A stretch of 10,536 nucleotides of DNA from Gemmatimonadota bacterium (lineage in GTDB: Bacteria > Gemmatimonadota > Gemmatimonadetes > Palauibacterales > Palauibacteraceae). Below, piece by piece: positions 1-6,687 of the stretch (position 1 is its first letter; each line of letters opens with the position of its first letter). Position numbers and translations under genes: made by a program. The DNA lies in NCBI GenBank assembly GCA_023554435.1, contig JAMJQV010000236.1, positions 1 through 10,536 of the forward strand, read 5' to 3'. The notes beneath the pieces are model-generated. The model worked only from the letters and a program-made list of their open reading frames with translations. It was not told the origin of the DNA and searched no databases.

Positions 1-74
1 GCCTCGGTAATGCGCTCGGTCCGCTCGCCGAGTTCCGCCTCGGAAATCCGGTCCGTGATCTGTGTTTCGCTCAC
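1..74 (-). CDS. 5' end of an unidentified gene, cut by the window edge
   Basis: Only the first 24 codons are inside the window. The start is a GTG at 74-72, and the visible peptide begins VSETQITDRISEAELGERTE, which is hydrophilic and rich in Glu and Arg. A GGAGGG lies about 10 nt upstream of the GTG. The gene follows the stop codon of the 550-residue oxidoreductase-like gene by 25 nt on the same strand, so it is probably the next cistron of the scpA-scpB-rluB operon. The visible part is too short to name a family, and no signal peptide or motif can be seen. The start call rests on the ribosome binding site, the short gap and the open frame running to the edge. Confidence 0.6.
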   Translation of the reverse strand, partial: MSETQITDRISEAELGERTERITE

Positions 75-99
75 TCCCCCACTACCCTCCAGAATCCGG

Positions 100-1752
100 T
101 CACCGCTTCATTCGCTCTCCCTCGTCTTCGAACCGGAAGACGTACGCGGCGAGCGCGCCCGGTCGAATGTCGCCGCTCCGGGCGCGTACGTCGAGGTCCG
201 TTCCCGATCCGTGCCCCGCATCGGGAACGTCAAGAACTGCCGCTCGATAACTGACCAACCGGTCGCGCCATCTACTCCACGAGTCCGCCCGGAGGTCCAC
301 CCACCCGCGATTCGCCCACGCGACATCGGCAGGCCCGTCGGGCACGACGCTCACCTTGGGACCCCGCAGCATGCGCTTCCCGTCCGGCAAGAGGATCGGG
401 ATTCCAATCGACAGGATGTCTGAACGAAGCCTGTCATCGGATTGGATCAGTTCCAGCGATCTGGACGACGTTGTCTCTGGATCGAGCCCTGACGCTTCCA
501 CGACGTCGGAGAACAGCCGGTTCAGGAGCTCCGCCTCGAACAGGAGCTTGCTGAGCCGCGGCGGCCCGAGCATCTCGAAGGCCACCGAGCGGACCCCGTG
601 CTCCGCTTCGAGCTGTTCCATGTAGCGGAGTGCGGTTTCGCGCAGAGATCCACCCCGGTACGTCGGCCCCATCGTCGCGGCGTCCAGCGCCCCCACGATG
701 TCCCGTCCGGTAGGTCGACCGCGGATCTCCGCAATGGCCGCGTCCGCGATCTCCTCCGGGGTAATGATCTCCATCAGCCCGAGAGCCGAGATCGTCTCGT
801 ACTCCCCAAGGCTGAACAGGCCGTTCTCCCCCGCGTCCAGCCACACGGACTCGAGCGCCTCACCGGTGTCCTCACAACGGCCCTCTGGCAGCGCTGTGAA
901 CGCCTCGGAAAGATCGACGGGCGTTCTGCAGTCGAACCGCTGAATCGGCTTCCCGCCGCGCAGCACCGGTCCGTACCCGATCCGCTTCCAGGCCACGGCC
1001 GCCGTGGGTTTGACCTCCTTCACCACCGGCGAGTCGGGGGTTCGTCCCATCAGGAACAGGAGCCCCGAGTGCGCCCCTGAGACGCTCGACTTCGACAGGA
1101 GGGTGGCCGACGGGCGTTCCTCCGAGTGCGTGAACGGCACGTTGAGCCCCATCCCCCCGGTCCCCGAGGTTCCGATCTTGAGATACACCTCTGTCTTCGC
1201 CACGCGCATCCCGTGCATGAGGACCTGAACGTGCCGGATCAGCTGCGGCAGATAGAGAGTCGTCAGGTGGGCCTCGATGTCCGCGACGGTCGGCTTGCCG
1301 CCACTCCACATGAGATCTCGCAGCTTGCCCGCCGACGTGAACAGGTCCTGGTACGCGATCGCGGTCGCGGTATTCACGCAGTCGATCACGATCTCCGGCC
1401 GGTGGGTATCCAGGAGCGAATACAGGAGATTCCGCTGGAAGTCCTCCTCCCTGAGGTGACCCAGGAGGTCGTCGAGGATCTCCGCCCGTCCTACGTCCGT
1501 CTCCAGCATCGCGGTGCGCGAGTCGTTCCGCCGGCTCGCGCGAAGCAGGATGTCTCCCCACTCCGCCACCAGCTCGACGCCTTCCGCGTCGGTGGAGCCT
1601 CGCAGGGTCGCGATCCCCTCTTCCGCCTCTTCGCGGCGAAGCGCCGCGATCACGAGGCGCGCCGGGTGCAGAGGAAGCAGCTTCCGAGCCATGGCGATTC
1701 CAACCAAGCCCGAGCCGCCCAGCATCAGTATGTTCTTGCCCCGTATGTCCAT
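100..1752 (-). CDS. Rossmann-fold NAD(P)-dependent oxidoreductase-like protein (SDR/epimerase-like), 550 aa
   Basis: The N-terminus carries a dinucleotide-binding signature: a beta strand (NILML, residues 7-11) followed by GGSGLVG at 12-18. DCVNTATA at 124-131 resembles the strand-4 region of short-chain dehydrogenases and epimerases. A well-formed block TSGTGGMG (195-202) leads into THSEERPSATLLSK (208-221). No obvious YxxxK catalytic pair is present there; the nearest match is T217-xxx-K221. The protein is far longer than a classical (about 250 aa) or extended (about 350 aa) SDR, and residues 270-550 match no domain I recognise. The ATG lies 1 nt after the rluB stop (TGAAATG), with AGGA about 10 nt upstream inside rluB, which suggests translational coupling. 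No signal peptide or membrane segment is seen, so it should be cytoplasmic. The Rossmann assignment is firm from the motif; substrate and reaction are unknown. Confidence 0.8.
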   Translation of the reverse strand: MDIRGKNILMLGGSGLVGIAMARKLLPLHPARLVIAALRREEAEEGIATLRGSTDAEGVELVAEWGDILLRASRRNDSRTAMLETDVGRAEILDDLLGHLREEDFQRNLLYSLLDTHRPEIVIDCVNTATAIAYQDLFTSAGKLRDLMWSGGKPTVADIEAHLTTLYLPQLIRHVQVLMHGMRVAKTEVYLKIGTSGTGGMGLNVPFTHSEERPSATLLSKSSVSGAHSGLLFLMGRTPDSPVVKEVKPTAAVAWKRIGYGPVLRGGKPIQRFDCRTPVDLSEAFTALPEGRCEDTGEALESVWLDAGENGLFSLGEYETISALGLMEIITPEEIADAAIAEIRGRPTGRDIVGALDAATMGPTYRGGSLRETALRYMEQLEAEHGVRSVAFEMLGPPRLSKLLFEAELLNRLFSDVVEASGLDPETTSSRSLELIQSDDRLRSDILSIGIPILLPDGKRMLRGPKVSVVPDGPADVAWANRGWVDLRADSWSRWRDRLVSYRAAVLDVPDAGHGSGTDLDVRARSGDIRPGALAAYVFRFEDEGERMKR

Positions 1753-1753
1753 T

Positions 1754-2485
1754 TCAGCCGTTCCTATTCAGTGCGCGCAGTCGGCCGATCTCACCCTCCT
1801 CGAGAGACCGCCACGATCCACGCGGGAGGTTTCCAAGCTCCAGCGGACCGAACGCCACCCGCTTGAGTGCGTGGATCGTCAGACCCACGGCATCCATCAT
1901 CCGTCGCACTTCCCGGTTTCGCCCCTCCTGGAGGGACAGGTCCAGCAGCACCTGGTCCGGGCGAGGGCCTGGTCGGACTCTGAAGTCATTGACCCAGGCC
2001 GGCCCGTCGTCGAGTTCTACCCCGGTCCGCAAGCGAGAGCCCACGTCCCTCGGAATGGGACCCGCCACCGTGACCTCGTATCGGCGAGGGACCCGGTTAC
2101 GGGGATGGAGTAACTGCTCGGCCACCGTTCCGTCGTTGGTGAGGAGCAGCATCCCCTCGCTCATGTAGTCGAGCCGCCCCACGTGAAACAGGGATTTCTG
2201 TTCGGGTCCGATCAGGTCGTACACGGTCGGACGACCTTCAGGGTCGCTGCGGGTGCACAGGCAGCCGGGCGGCTTGTGCAGCATGATCCAGCGCGATTCC
2301 TCGAGTTGGACCTGCTGGCCGTCTACTTCCACCACGCTTTCCTGCGGATCGACCTTCGTGCCGAGGACCGTGACGACCTCGCCATCGACCCGGACCCGGC
2401 CATCCTGGATCAGTGCCTCACTGGCTCTCCGTGAGGCCACGCCTGCCCGCGCAAGGTACTTCTGAAGACGCATGTCCGCCGCCAT
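1754..2485 (-). CDS. rluB: 23S rRNA pseudouridine synthase, RluB/RsuA family
   Basis: This enzyme converts a specific uridine in rRNA to pseudouridine during ribosome assembly. The 243-residue protein has an N-terminal S4 RNA-binding domain (about 5-52, starting MRLQKYLARAGVASRR) and then the RsuA/RluB/RluE/RluF catalytic domain. Visible landmarks are HKPPG at 70-74, the catalytic-aspartate motif GRLD at 103-106 (D106) followed by LLLTNDG, and EGRNREVRRM at 187-196 with LKR at 207-209, all typical of the family. The length and the S4 domain fit RluB (23S helix 89 target), but RluB and RsuA cannot be separated with certainty by eye. The ATG at 2485 directly abuts the scpB stop (TGA ATG) with GAGG 8 nt upstream; a second in-frame ATG four codons later (2473) is possible. 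The scpA-scpB-rluB order is common in bacteria and supports the call. Confidence 0.93.
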   Translation of the reverse strand: MAADMRLQKYLARAGVASRRASEALIQDGRVRVDGEVVTVLGTKVDPQESVVEVDGQQVQLEESRWIMLHKPPGCLCTRSDPEGRPTVYDLIGPEQKSLFHVGRLDYMSEGMLLLTNDGTVAEQLLHPRNRVPRRYEVTVAGPIPRDVGSRLRTGVELDDGPAWVNDFRVRPGPRPDQVLLDLSLQEGRNREVRRMMDAVGLTIHALKRVAFGPLELGNLPRGSWRSLEEGEIGRLRALNRNG

Positions 2486-3145
2486 TCAGGTTGCCTCTTC
2501 CTCGGCCTCCTCCTGCGCCGCTGGCGTCTCCGGATCCTCTGACGACTCCGGGTCGGGTCCGTCTGATGATTCCAACTCGAGCCCCTCTGCCGACTCCAGC
2601 TCCGCTTCCATGGCCTGCTGCAGCTCGCCCAGCACAACGGGGAGCTCATCCGGAGCCGGAAGGTCGGACAGATCCTTGAGACCGAAATGCTCGAGGAACA
2701 TGCGGGTGACTCCGTACAGAAGCGGCCGTCCCAGGCCTTCGCCACGCCCGACGACCTCCACCAGCTCCCAGTCGAGCAGAGTCCGAAGAACCGAACTGGC
2801 GCTCACGCCCCTGACTTCTTCGATTTCAATGCGACCGATCGGATTTCGATACGCGATGATCGCCAGGGTTTCGAGCGCAGCCGGTGACAGGTGCGGCGCC
2901 CTGGGCACCGAATCGAACCTCTCGAGGTACGGAGCGTATTCGGGTCGTGTGAGAATCTGGTACCCGTCGCCCAACTGGTAGATCTGGAACGCGCGCTCGG
3001 ATTCCTCGTAGGCATCGCGCAGAGTCCGGATCGCTTCCACGACCCGCTCGGCGTCCAGGTTCTCGTCCGCTCGGGCAACCTCGTCCGCGGTGAGCGGCGT
3101 CTGGCTCGCGAACAGCGTGGCCTCGACGATCTGTTCGACCTTCAC
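2486..3145 (-). CDS. scpB: Segregation and condensation protein ScpB
   Basis: ScpB dimerises through its winged-helix domains and binds the central part of ScpA in the SMC-ScpAB condensin, which loads on DNA and organises and separates chromosomes. The 219-residue protein shows the first winged helix at about 1-80 and the second at about 85-160. The family signature block is LSPAALETLAIIAYRNPIGR at 86-105, followed by GRPLLYGVT (139-147) and FLEHFGL (150-156). Residues from about 164 form a low-complexity tail rich in Glu, Ser and Pro, which is common and poorly conserved in this family. The start is GTG at 3145, overlapping the scpA stop by 4 nt (GTGA), with a strong GGAGG 7 nt upstream. The overlap implies coupled translation of the two partners. 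Confidence 0.96.
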   Translation of the reverse strand: MKVEQIVEATLFASQTPLTADEVARADENLDAERVVEAIRTLRDAYEESERAFQIYQLGDGYQILTRPEYAPYLERFDSVPRAPHLSPAALETLAIIAYRNPIGRIEIEEVRGVSASSVLRTLLDWELVEVVGRGEGLGRPLLYGVTRMFLEHFGLKDLSDLPAPDELPVVLGELQQAMEAELESAEGLELESSDGPDPESSEDPETPAAQEEAEEEAT

Positions 3146-3945
3146 TCGATTTCCTCCGCGGTCTCCGCAGCAGCGGCGGTTGCCTGCGCTCGCTTCCGGT
3201 CCCCTGGTAGAAGCCAGATCGAGGCGAAGGGCTTCACCTGCTCAATGCGCAGGGCCTGCTGCCTCGCCAGCTCCAGGGCGGCCAGCAAAGCGGCGACGGC
3301 GTGCGCCCTCGTGCCCCACGGCCTAAAAAGCCGGTCGAACGACACCCGCTTCGTCTTCGCGAGGAGGCGCCGGAGGAGAGAGACCTTTTCGTCTACGGTC
3401 ACGGTTTGCGACGGTGGACGGATCGCGACCGGGGGCGCCGGCTCGGGAATCCGCGCCGCCACCGACAGGAAGTCAGCCAGAGTCAGCTGAAGTTCGACCG
3501 GCGCAAGCGCCGGCACGGGCCGGCCCTCGACGTAGCCCTTGGCGAAGTGGCGGCCCCGTTGAGCCTCCGCACCCTCCAGCACATGAACCACATCCTGAAA
3601 ATGCTCGTACTCGAGAAGGCGCCGGACCAACTCGGCACGCGGGTCCTCTTCCCAATCCGGCTGCTCGGGACGCGGCAGAAGCAGTTGGGCCTTGATGCGT
3701 ACCAGTGTCGCCGCCATCTCGAGAAACTCGCCCGCTCTCTCGATCGGCATGGTCTCGAGTTCATCTTCCAGCGCCCGCACGAACTGCTCCGTGATGCGGG
3801 CAATGGGTATGTCGAAAATGTCGATGTCCTGCGACCGGATCAGATGAAGCAGCAGGTCGAGAGGGCCTTCGAACCGCTCCAGCGATACCTGGAACGGCTC
3901 AATGCTGCGGGTCGAGGCGTCTCGGGCCGGTGCGCTGGGACTCAT
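3142..3945 (-). CDS. scpA: Segregation and condensation protein ScpA (kleisin)
   Basis: ScpA is the kleisin that bridges the two SMC heads and recruits ScpB. From the ATG at 3945 the protein is 267 residues. Near the N-terminus it has FEGPLDLLLHLI (25-36), the hallmark of the SMC-neck binding domain. The helix EFLEMAATLVRIKAQLLLP (73-91) is also characteristic. A linker follows, and then a C-terminal winged helix at about 183-247 that contacts the SMC cap. The last residues are Ala/Glu rich. An in-frame TTG at 3972 would add nine residues, but it has no ribosome binding site and would lie only about 9 nt from the start expected from the -10 box at 3993-3988, so the ATG is preferred. The start remains the least certain part of this call. 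It is the first gene of the leftward operon. Confidence 0.95.
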   Translation of the reverse strand: MSPSAPARDASTRSIEPFQVSLERFEGPLDLLLHLIRSQDIDIFDIPIARITEQFVRALEDELETMPIERAGEFLEMAATLVRIKAQLLLPRPEQPDWEEDPRAELVRRLLEYEHFQDVVHVLEGAEAQRGRHFAKGYVEGRPVPALAPVELQLTLADFLSVAARIPEPAPPVAIRPPSQTVTVDEKVSLLRRLLAKTKRVSFDRLFRPWGTRAHAVAALLAALELARQQALRIEQVKPFASIWLLPGDRKRAQATAAAAETAEEIE

Positions 3946-3963
3946 ATCGACATCACGAGGACC

Positions 3964-3992
3964 TTGATTCAACGGAAGAAGCGCTGTATTCT
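3964..3992 (+). promoter_or_regulatory. Probable sigma-70-type promoter of rpsT
   Basis: TTGATT at 3964-3969 and TATTCT at 3987-3992 are separated by exactly 17 nt. They match 4 of 6 positions each in the -35 (TTGACA) and -10 (TATAAT) consensus. The expected transcript start is near 4000, leaving a leader of about 43 nt before the rpsT start codon. The region is AT-richer than its surroundings. This is inferred from consensus only. Confidence 0.5.
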
Positions 3993-3993
3993 A
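3988..3993 (-). promoter_or_regulatory. Possible -10 element of the scpA operon
   Basis: Read on the minus strand, 3993-3988 is TAGAAT, a 5/6 match to TATAAT. It overlaps the rpsT -10 box on the opposite strand. No convincing -35 hexamer lies 16-18 nt upstream of it. Transcription would start near 3981, about 36 nt before the preferred scpA ATG at 3945. Confidence 0.3.
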
Positions 3994-4029
3994 TGCGGTC
4001 TTTGGACTCGACCGAGACGCGAACCACTG

Positions 4030-4035
4030 AAGGAA
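4030..4035 (+). promoter_or_regulatory. Ribosome binding site deciding the rpsT TTG start
   Basis: AAGGAA lies 7 nt before the TTG at 4043. It fixes the non-ATG start, because the conserved S20 N-terminus PNIKSAKK begins at the next codon. Confidence 0.8.
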
Positions 4036-4042
4036 TAGAGCC

Positions 4043-4297
4043 TTGCCGAACATCAAGAGTGCCAAGAAGCGGCTTCGCCAGAATCATAAGCGGCGCGAGC
4101 GCAACCGGACCGTCCGTTCCGAGATTCGGACTCGGACGAAGAGTCTGCTGCAGACTGAGTCGTCCGACGATGCCGAAGCGGCATATCGGAGGGTCGCTTC
4201 CATGCTGGACACCGCTGCCCGCAAGGGCATCGTATCGAAGCAGGCGGCCGCCCGACGCAAATCCAGGCTCGCCCGGTACGTACGCGGCCTCAGCTGA
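4043..4297 (+). CDS. rpsT: 30S ribosomal protein S20
   Basis: S20 is a primary 16S rRNA-binding protein of the small subunit body. The 84-residue product has the diagnostic opening PNIKSAKKRLRQ, a very basic first helix (QNHKRRERNRTVRSEIRTRTK) and the C-terminal helix with KGIVSKQAAARRKSRLARYV; length and charge fit the family. The start is TTG at 4043 with AAGGAA at 4030-4035, 7 nt upstream; no ATG or GTG in a suitable position competes. Escherichia coli rpsT also begins with UUG, and there the weak start is tied to autogenous control of S20 translation, so a similar arrangement is plausible here. The gene stands alone, diverging from scpA and converging on the coiled-coil gene. A hairpin follows at 4333-4363. 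Confidence 0.97.
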   Translation: MPNIKSAKKRLRQNHKRRERNRTVRSEIRTRTKSLLQTESSDDAEAAYRRVASMLDTAARKGIVSKQAAARRKSRLARYVRGLS

Positions 4298-4332
4298 CGG
4301 CGCCCCCTCGTGGGGTGTCGTCGACCATTGAC

Positions 4333-4363
4333 CAGCCCGCGGGCCCGCCAGGGTCGCGGGCTG
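4333..4363. terminator. Hairpin between convergent rpsT and coiled-coil gene, probable terminator
   Basis: CAGCCCGCG (4333-4341) pairs perfectly with CGCGGGCTG (4355-4363) as a 9-bp GC-rich stem with a 13-nt loop. On the plus strand it is followed by TCGGCTTTC, only a weak T-run; the minus side has no T-run. A smaller 5-bp GCCCC/GGGGT hairpin sits at 4302-4316. Its place between two convergent stop codons (4297 and 4371) fits a shared terminator, but the poor tail leaves Rho-dependent termination possible. Confidence 0.5.
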
Positions 4364-4370
4364 TCGGCTT

Positions 4371-5336
4371 TCAGTGCTCCTCCGTCTTGTCCCTGGACTC
4401 TCCGTCCCCTTTTGACTCCCCATCTTCATCCAGCATGGCCGAGACGGCGTCGAAGCTGTCCGCATCGTCCAGCGACAGTGACTCCAGGAACTCGAGCTCG
4501 TCCATGAACTCGTCGGGCTCGGCTTCGACGAGCACCGGTTCCGTCTCCTCGACCGCTTCCACCGGCACGTCCTGCGCTTCCTCCGCCGGCTCCACAGCCT
4601 CTTCCGCCTCTGTCTCGGAATCTACGCCTGTCTCAACCTCCGACTCCGGCTCGACCTCGAGTTCCGCCTGGGCCTCCGGGTCCCCTTCCGGCTCGGCAGT
4701 CTCTTCAGCGACTTCCGCGAACGGCTGAGTCATCCAGGCCGTGTCGCCGGCGCTGTCGAGAGGCTCCGGCGCATCATCCGCCTCGGCCTGGTCCGCTCCC
4801 TCGTCGGGAGATGACTCCGTCCACTCGTCCTCGACGACGGCCAGCTCAGCCGGTACCGGCGGCTCCAGCTCGACCTCTTCAGCAACTGCGACGACCGCGG
4901 CCGCCCCGGTCAACTCGCCGAGAACCGTCTGCAGGGACTCGACTGCCGAACGCTGAGTAGTCAACTCGGCCTCCAGCTCGTCGATACCGACCTGGTGCTC
5001 GGCGCGTCGACGCTCCCACTCCTCGTCATCGAACTCCCCGACGACGTGGCGGAGCTGGGTCTCCTCCAACTCTGCCGACCGCGCGTCGTGTTCACCGGCG
5101 ACTTTGTCCACCGCAGCGGTCCTGTCCGCGAGGGCGGTCTCGAGTTCGGTGCGATGGCCCTCGAGTTCAGTCTCGACGGTCGCCAGGCGGCCCGCGTAGT
5201 CGCCCCTCACCTTTTCCGCCACTTCAGGACGAAACTCGCTGCCCAGCTCATCGAGTCGGGTCAGCCAGCCCTGGTAGGTGCCTCGCTGCTCCAGCAATTC
5301 GCGGATCGCTTCAGGTATCACGTGTCCCACGTCCAT
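4371..5336 (-). CDS. Acidic coiled-coil protein of unknown function
   Basis: I do not recognise this 321-residue protein. Residues 1-30 look like an ordered helical start (EAIRELLEQRGTYQGWLTRL). Residues about 45-142 have the heptad-like Leu/Val spacing and dense Glu, Arg and Ala of a coiled coil. Residues about 150-275 are a low-complexity linker dominated by Glu, Ala, Pro and Val. The C-terminus then changes to DEFMDELEFLESLSLDD (275-291), more hydrophobic and motif-like, perhaps a docking segment. There is no signal peptide or membrane helix, so it is likely a soluble, very acidic cytoplasmic protein. The ATG at 5336 has GAGGG about 5 nt upstream. The gene lies 67 nt after pyrC on the same strand, so it may be cotranscribed with the pyr genes, yet nothing in the sequence ties it to pyrimidine metabolism. 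The frame is supported by length, G/C-rich third positions and a good ribosome binding site. Confidence 0.8.
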   Translation of the reverse strand: MDVGHVIPEAIRELLEQRGTYQGWLTRLDELGSEFRPEVAEKVRGDYAGRLATVETELEGHRTELETALADRTAAVDKVAGEHDARSAELEETQLRHVVGEFDDEEWERRRAEHQVGIDELEAELTTQRSAVESLQTVLGELTGAAAVVAVAEEVELEPPVPAELAVVEDEWTESSPDEGADQAEADDAPEPLDSAGDTAWMTQPFAEVAEETAEPEGDPEAQAELEVEPESEVETGVDSETEAEEAVEPAEEAQDVPVEAVEETEPVLVEAEPDEFMDELEFLESLSLDDADSFDAVSAMLDEDGESKGDGESRDKTEEH

Positions 5337-5401
5337 CAGGCCCTCGGGGATGAGGTGTAGTCGCTCAGGGCGCCGAACTCGACACCCGCACGGATTGGCA
5401 T
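5336..5401 (-). CDS. Possible 21-residue leader-type small ORF
   Basis: An ATG at 5401-5399 lies 2 nt after the pyrC stop (TGAAAATG) and opens a 21-codon frame (MPIRAGVEFGALSDYTSS...). The frame ends in TGA at 5338-5336 and overlaps the ATG of the coiled-coil gene as TGATG. The upstream GGAA is a weak ribosome binding site, though translation could be coupled to pyrC. It fills almost the whole pyrC to coiled-coil gap. A frame this short can arise by chance in GC-rich DNA, so only its two precise junctions argue for it. Confidence 0.25.
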   Translation of the reverse strand: MPIRAGVEFGALSDYTSSPRA

Positions 5402-5403
5402 TT

Positions 5404-6687
5404 TCAGTTCCGCTCGAACCGGATTTCTCCGGCTACCAGCGTATGGTTCACCCGACCGATGAGTTCCCAGCCGGCGATCGGCGTGTTGCGGCTTCTCGAC
5501 CTGAAATCCGCCGGATCCACGGTCCACTGCTCGCCTGGATCAAGAACGACGATGTCCGCCGGCGCACCGGGCCGCAACGTGCCGCTGTCCAGGCCCATGA
5601 TACGAGCCGGGTTGCAGGACATCCGATCGATGAGGCCAGAAAGGCTGAGCCTGCCCGGCTGTACCAGCGCTCGCATGCACAATCCGAACGCCGTCTCCAG
5701 CCCATTGATGCCGAAGGGCGCGTAGTCGAACTCCTGCTCCTTCTCCTCGTACGTGTGAGGAGCATGGTCCGTAGCGATGATGTCGATGACGCCATCGAGA
5801 AGCGCCTGTGTCACCGCCTCAACGTCGTCCTCCGTGCGGAGCGGCGGATTCACCTTGGCTTCCGTGTTGTAGCCGCGGCACATCTCGTCCGTGAGGATGA
5901 GGTGATGCGGCGTCACCTCCGAGGTCACCGTGAGCCCCTTCTCCTTCGCCATGCCCAGCTGCTCGACCGACTGGCGGGCCGATACGTGGCACACATGCAG
6001 GTGACCGCCCGTGAGTTCGACCAGCTGAATGTCCCGAGCCACTATGCAGGATTCCGCGGCGTTGGGTAGACCACGGAGTCCCAGGGCCGTCGCGACGACC
6101 CCCTCGTTCATGACCCCACCCGCCAGGGCCATGTCCTCGGCGTGCTGGAGGACCGGGATGCCAAACGTCTGCGTGTACTCCAGGAGGCGGCGCATCAGCC
6201 CCGTATCCCATACCGGCGCACCGTCGTCGGAGACGGCAACGGCGCCCGCCTTGACCAGTTCGCCGATCTCCGTCATCCGTTCACCCTTCTGCCCGATCGA
6301 GGCGGCGCCGATCGGCATCACCTGAGTGCCACGCGCCGCCCGAGCAGCCAGGCGCAGGTATCCGACCGCCGCCGGGTCGTCGATCGGCGGATCGGTGTTC
6401 GGCATGGCCCACACCGTCGTGAAGCCGCCGGCCAGGGCAGCGTGCGAACCGGTGTGGATCGTCTCCTTATGCTCTCCTCCGGGCTCGCGCAGGTGCACGT
6501 GCACGTCAATCAGTCCAGGCGCGACGACCTGGCCCGAGGCGTCCAGCACCTCCGCGTCATCGGGGCCGGCGATATCACTTCCGACAGCTTCGATCTTGCC
6601 TCCGCGCACCAGCACATCGGCCGGTCCGTCGAGGTCCTGGGACGGATCCACGACCCGTCCACCCCGAAGCAGTAGCGGCCTATTCAT
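5404..6687 (-). CDS. pyrC: Dihydroorotase (class I)
   Basis: PyrC catalyses the reversible cyclisation of N-carbamoyl-L-aspartate to L-dihydroorotate, step three of de novo pyrimidine synthesis. The 427-residue amidohydrolase has the metal motif DVHVHLREPG at 61-70 (H63, H65, with R67 for substrate). It also shows NTDPP (97-101), VSDDG with D154, QHAED with H182, HVCHVSA with H234, and TDHAPH with D307. D154 lies where some class I enzymes use an aspartate as metal ligand rather than a carboxylated lysine. The complete metal set argues for an active enzyme rather than the catalytically dead PyrC-like subunit that accompanies PyrB in some bacteria. The ATG overlaps the pyrB stop (ATGA, 6687-6684), so the two are probably translationally coupled. 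Class I dihydroorotases can form a complex with aspartate transcarbamoylase, and that is a reasonable inference here. Confidence 0.96.
   Translation of the reverse strand: MNRPLLLRGGRVVDPSQDLDGPADVLVRGGKIEAVGSDIAGPDDAEVLDASGQVVAPGLIDVHVHLREPGGEHKETIHTGSHAALAGGFTTVWAMPNTDPPIDDPAAVGYLRLAARAARGTQVMPIGAASIGQKGERMTEIGELVKAGAVAVSDDGAPVWDTGLMRRLLEYTQTFGIPVLQHAEDMALAGGVMNEGVVATALGLRGLPNAAESCIVARDIQLVELTGGHLHVCHVSARQSVEQLGMAKEKGLTVTSEVTPHHLILTDEMCRGYNTEAKVNPPLRTEDDVEAVTQALLDGVIDIIATDHAPHTYEEKEQEFDYAPFGINGLETAFGLCMRALVQPGRLSLSGLIDRMSCNPARIMGLDSGTLRPGAPADIVVLDPGEQWTVDPADFRSRSRNTPIAGWELIGRVNHTLVAGEIRFERN

Noticed and set aside
2472..2981. Ser-rich plus-strand frame opposite scpB
   Set aside because: It is the reverse-strand shadow of the Glu/Ser-rich tail and body of ScpB; no ribosome binding site or motif supports it.
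4315..4956. Ser/Thr-rich plus-strand frames opposite the coiled-coil gene
   Set aside because: Low-complexity Ser comes from the complement of GAG/GAA-rich codons; the minus frame is a single long ORF with a ribosome binding site.
5404..6687. Long plus-strand and minus-strand alternate frames within pyrC
   Set aside because: The dihydroorotase motifs are all in one frame, and the others are Arg/Pro-rich shadows usual in high-GC DNA.
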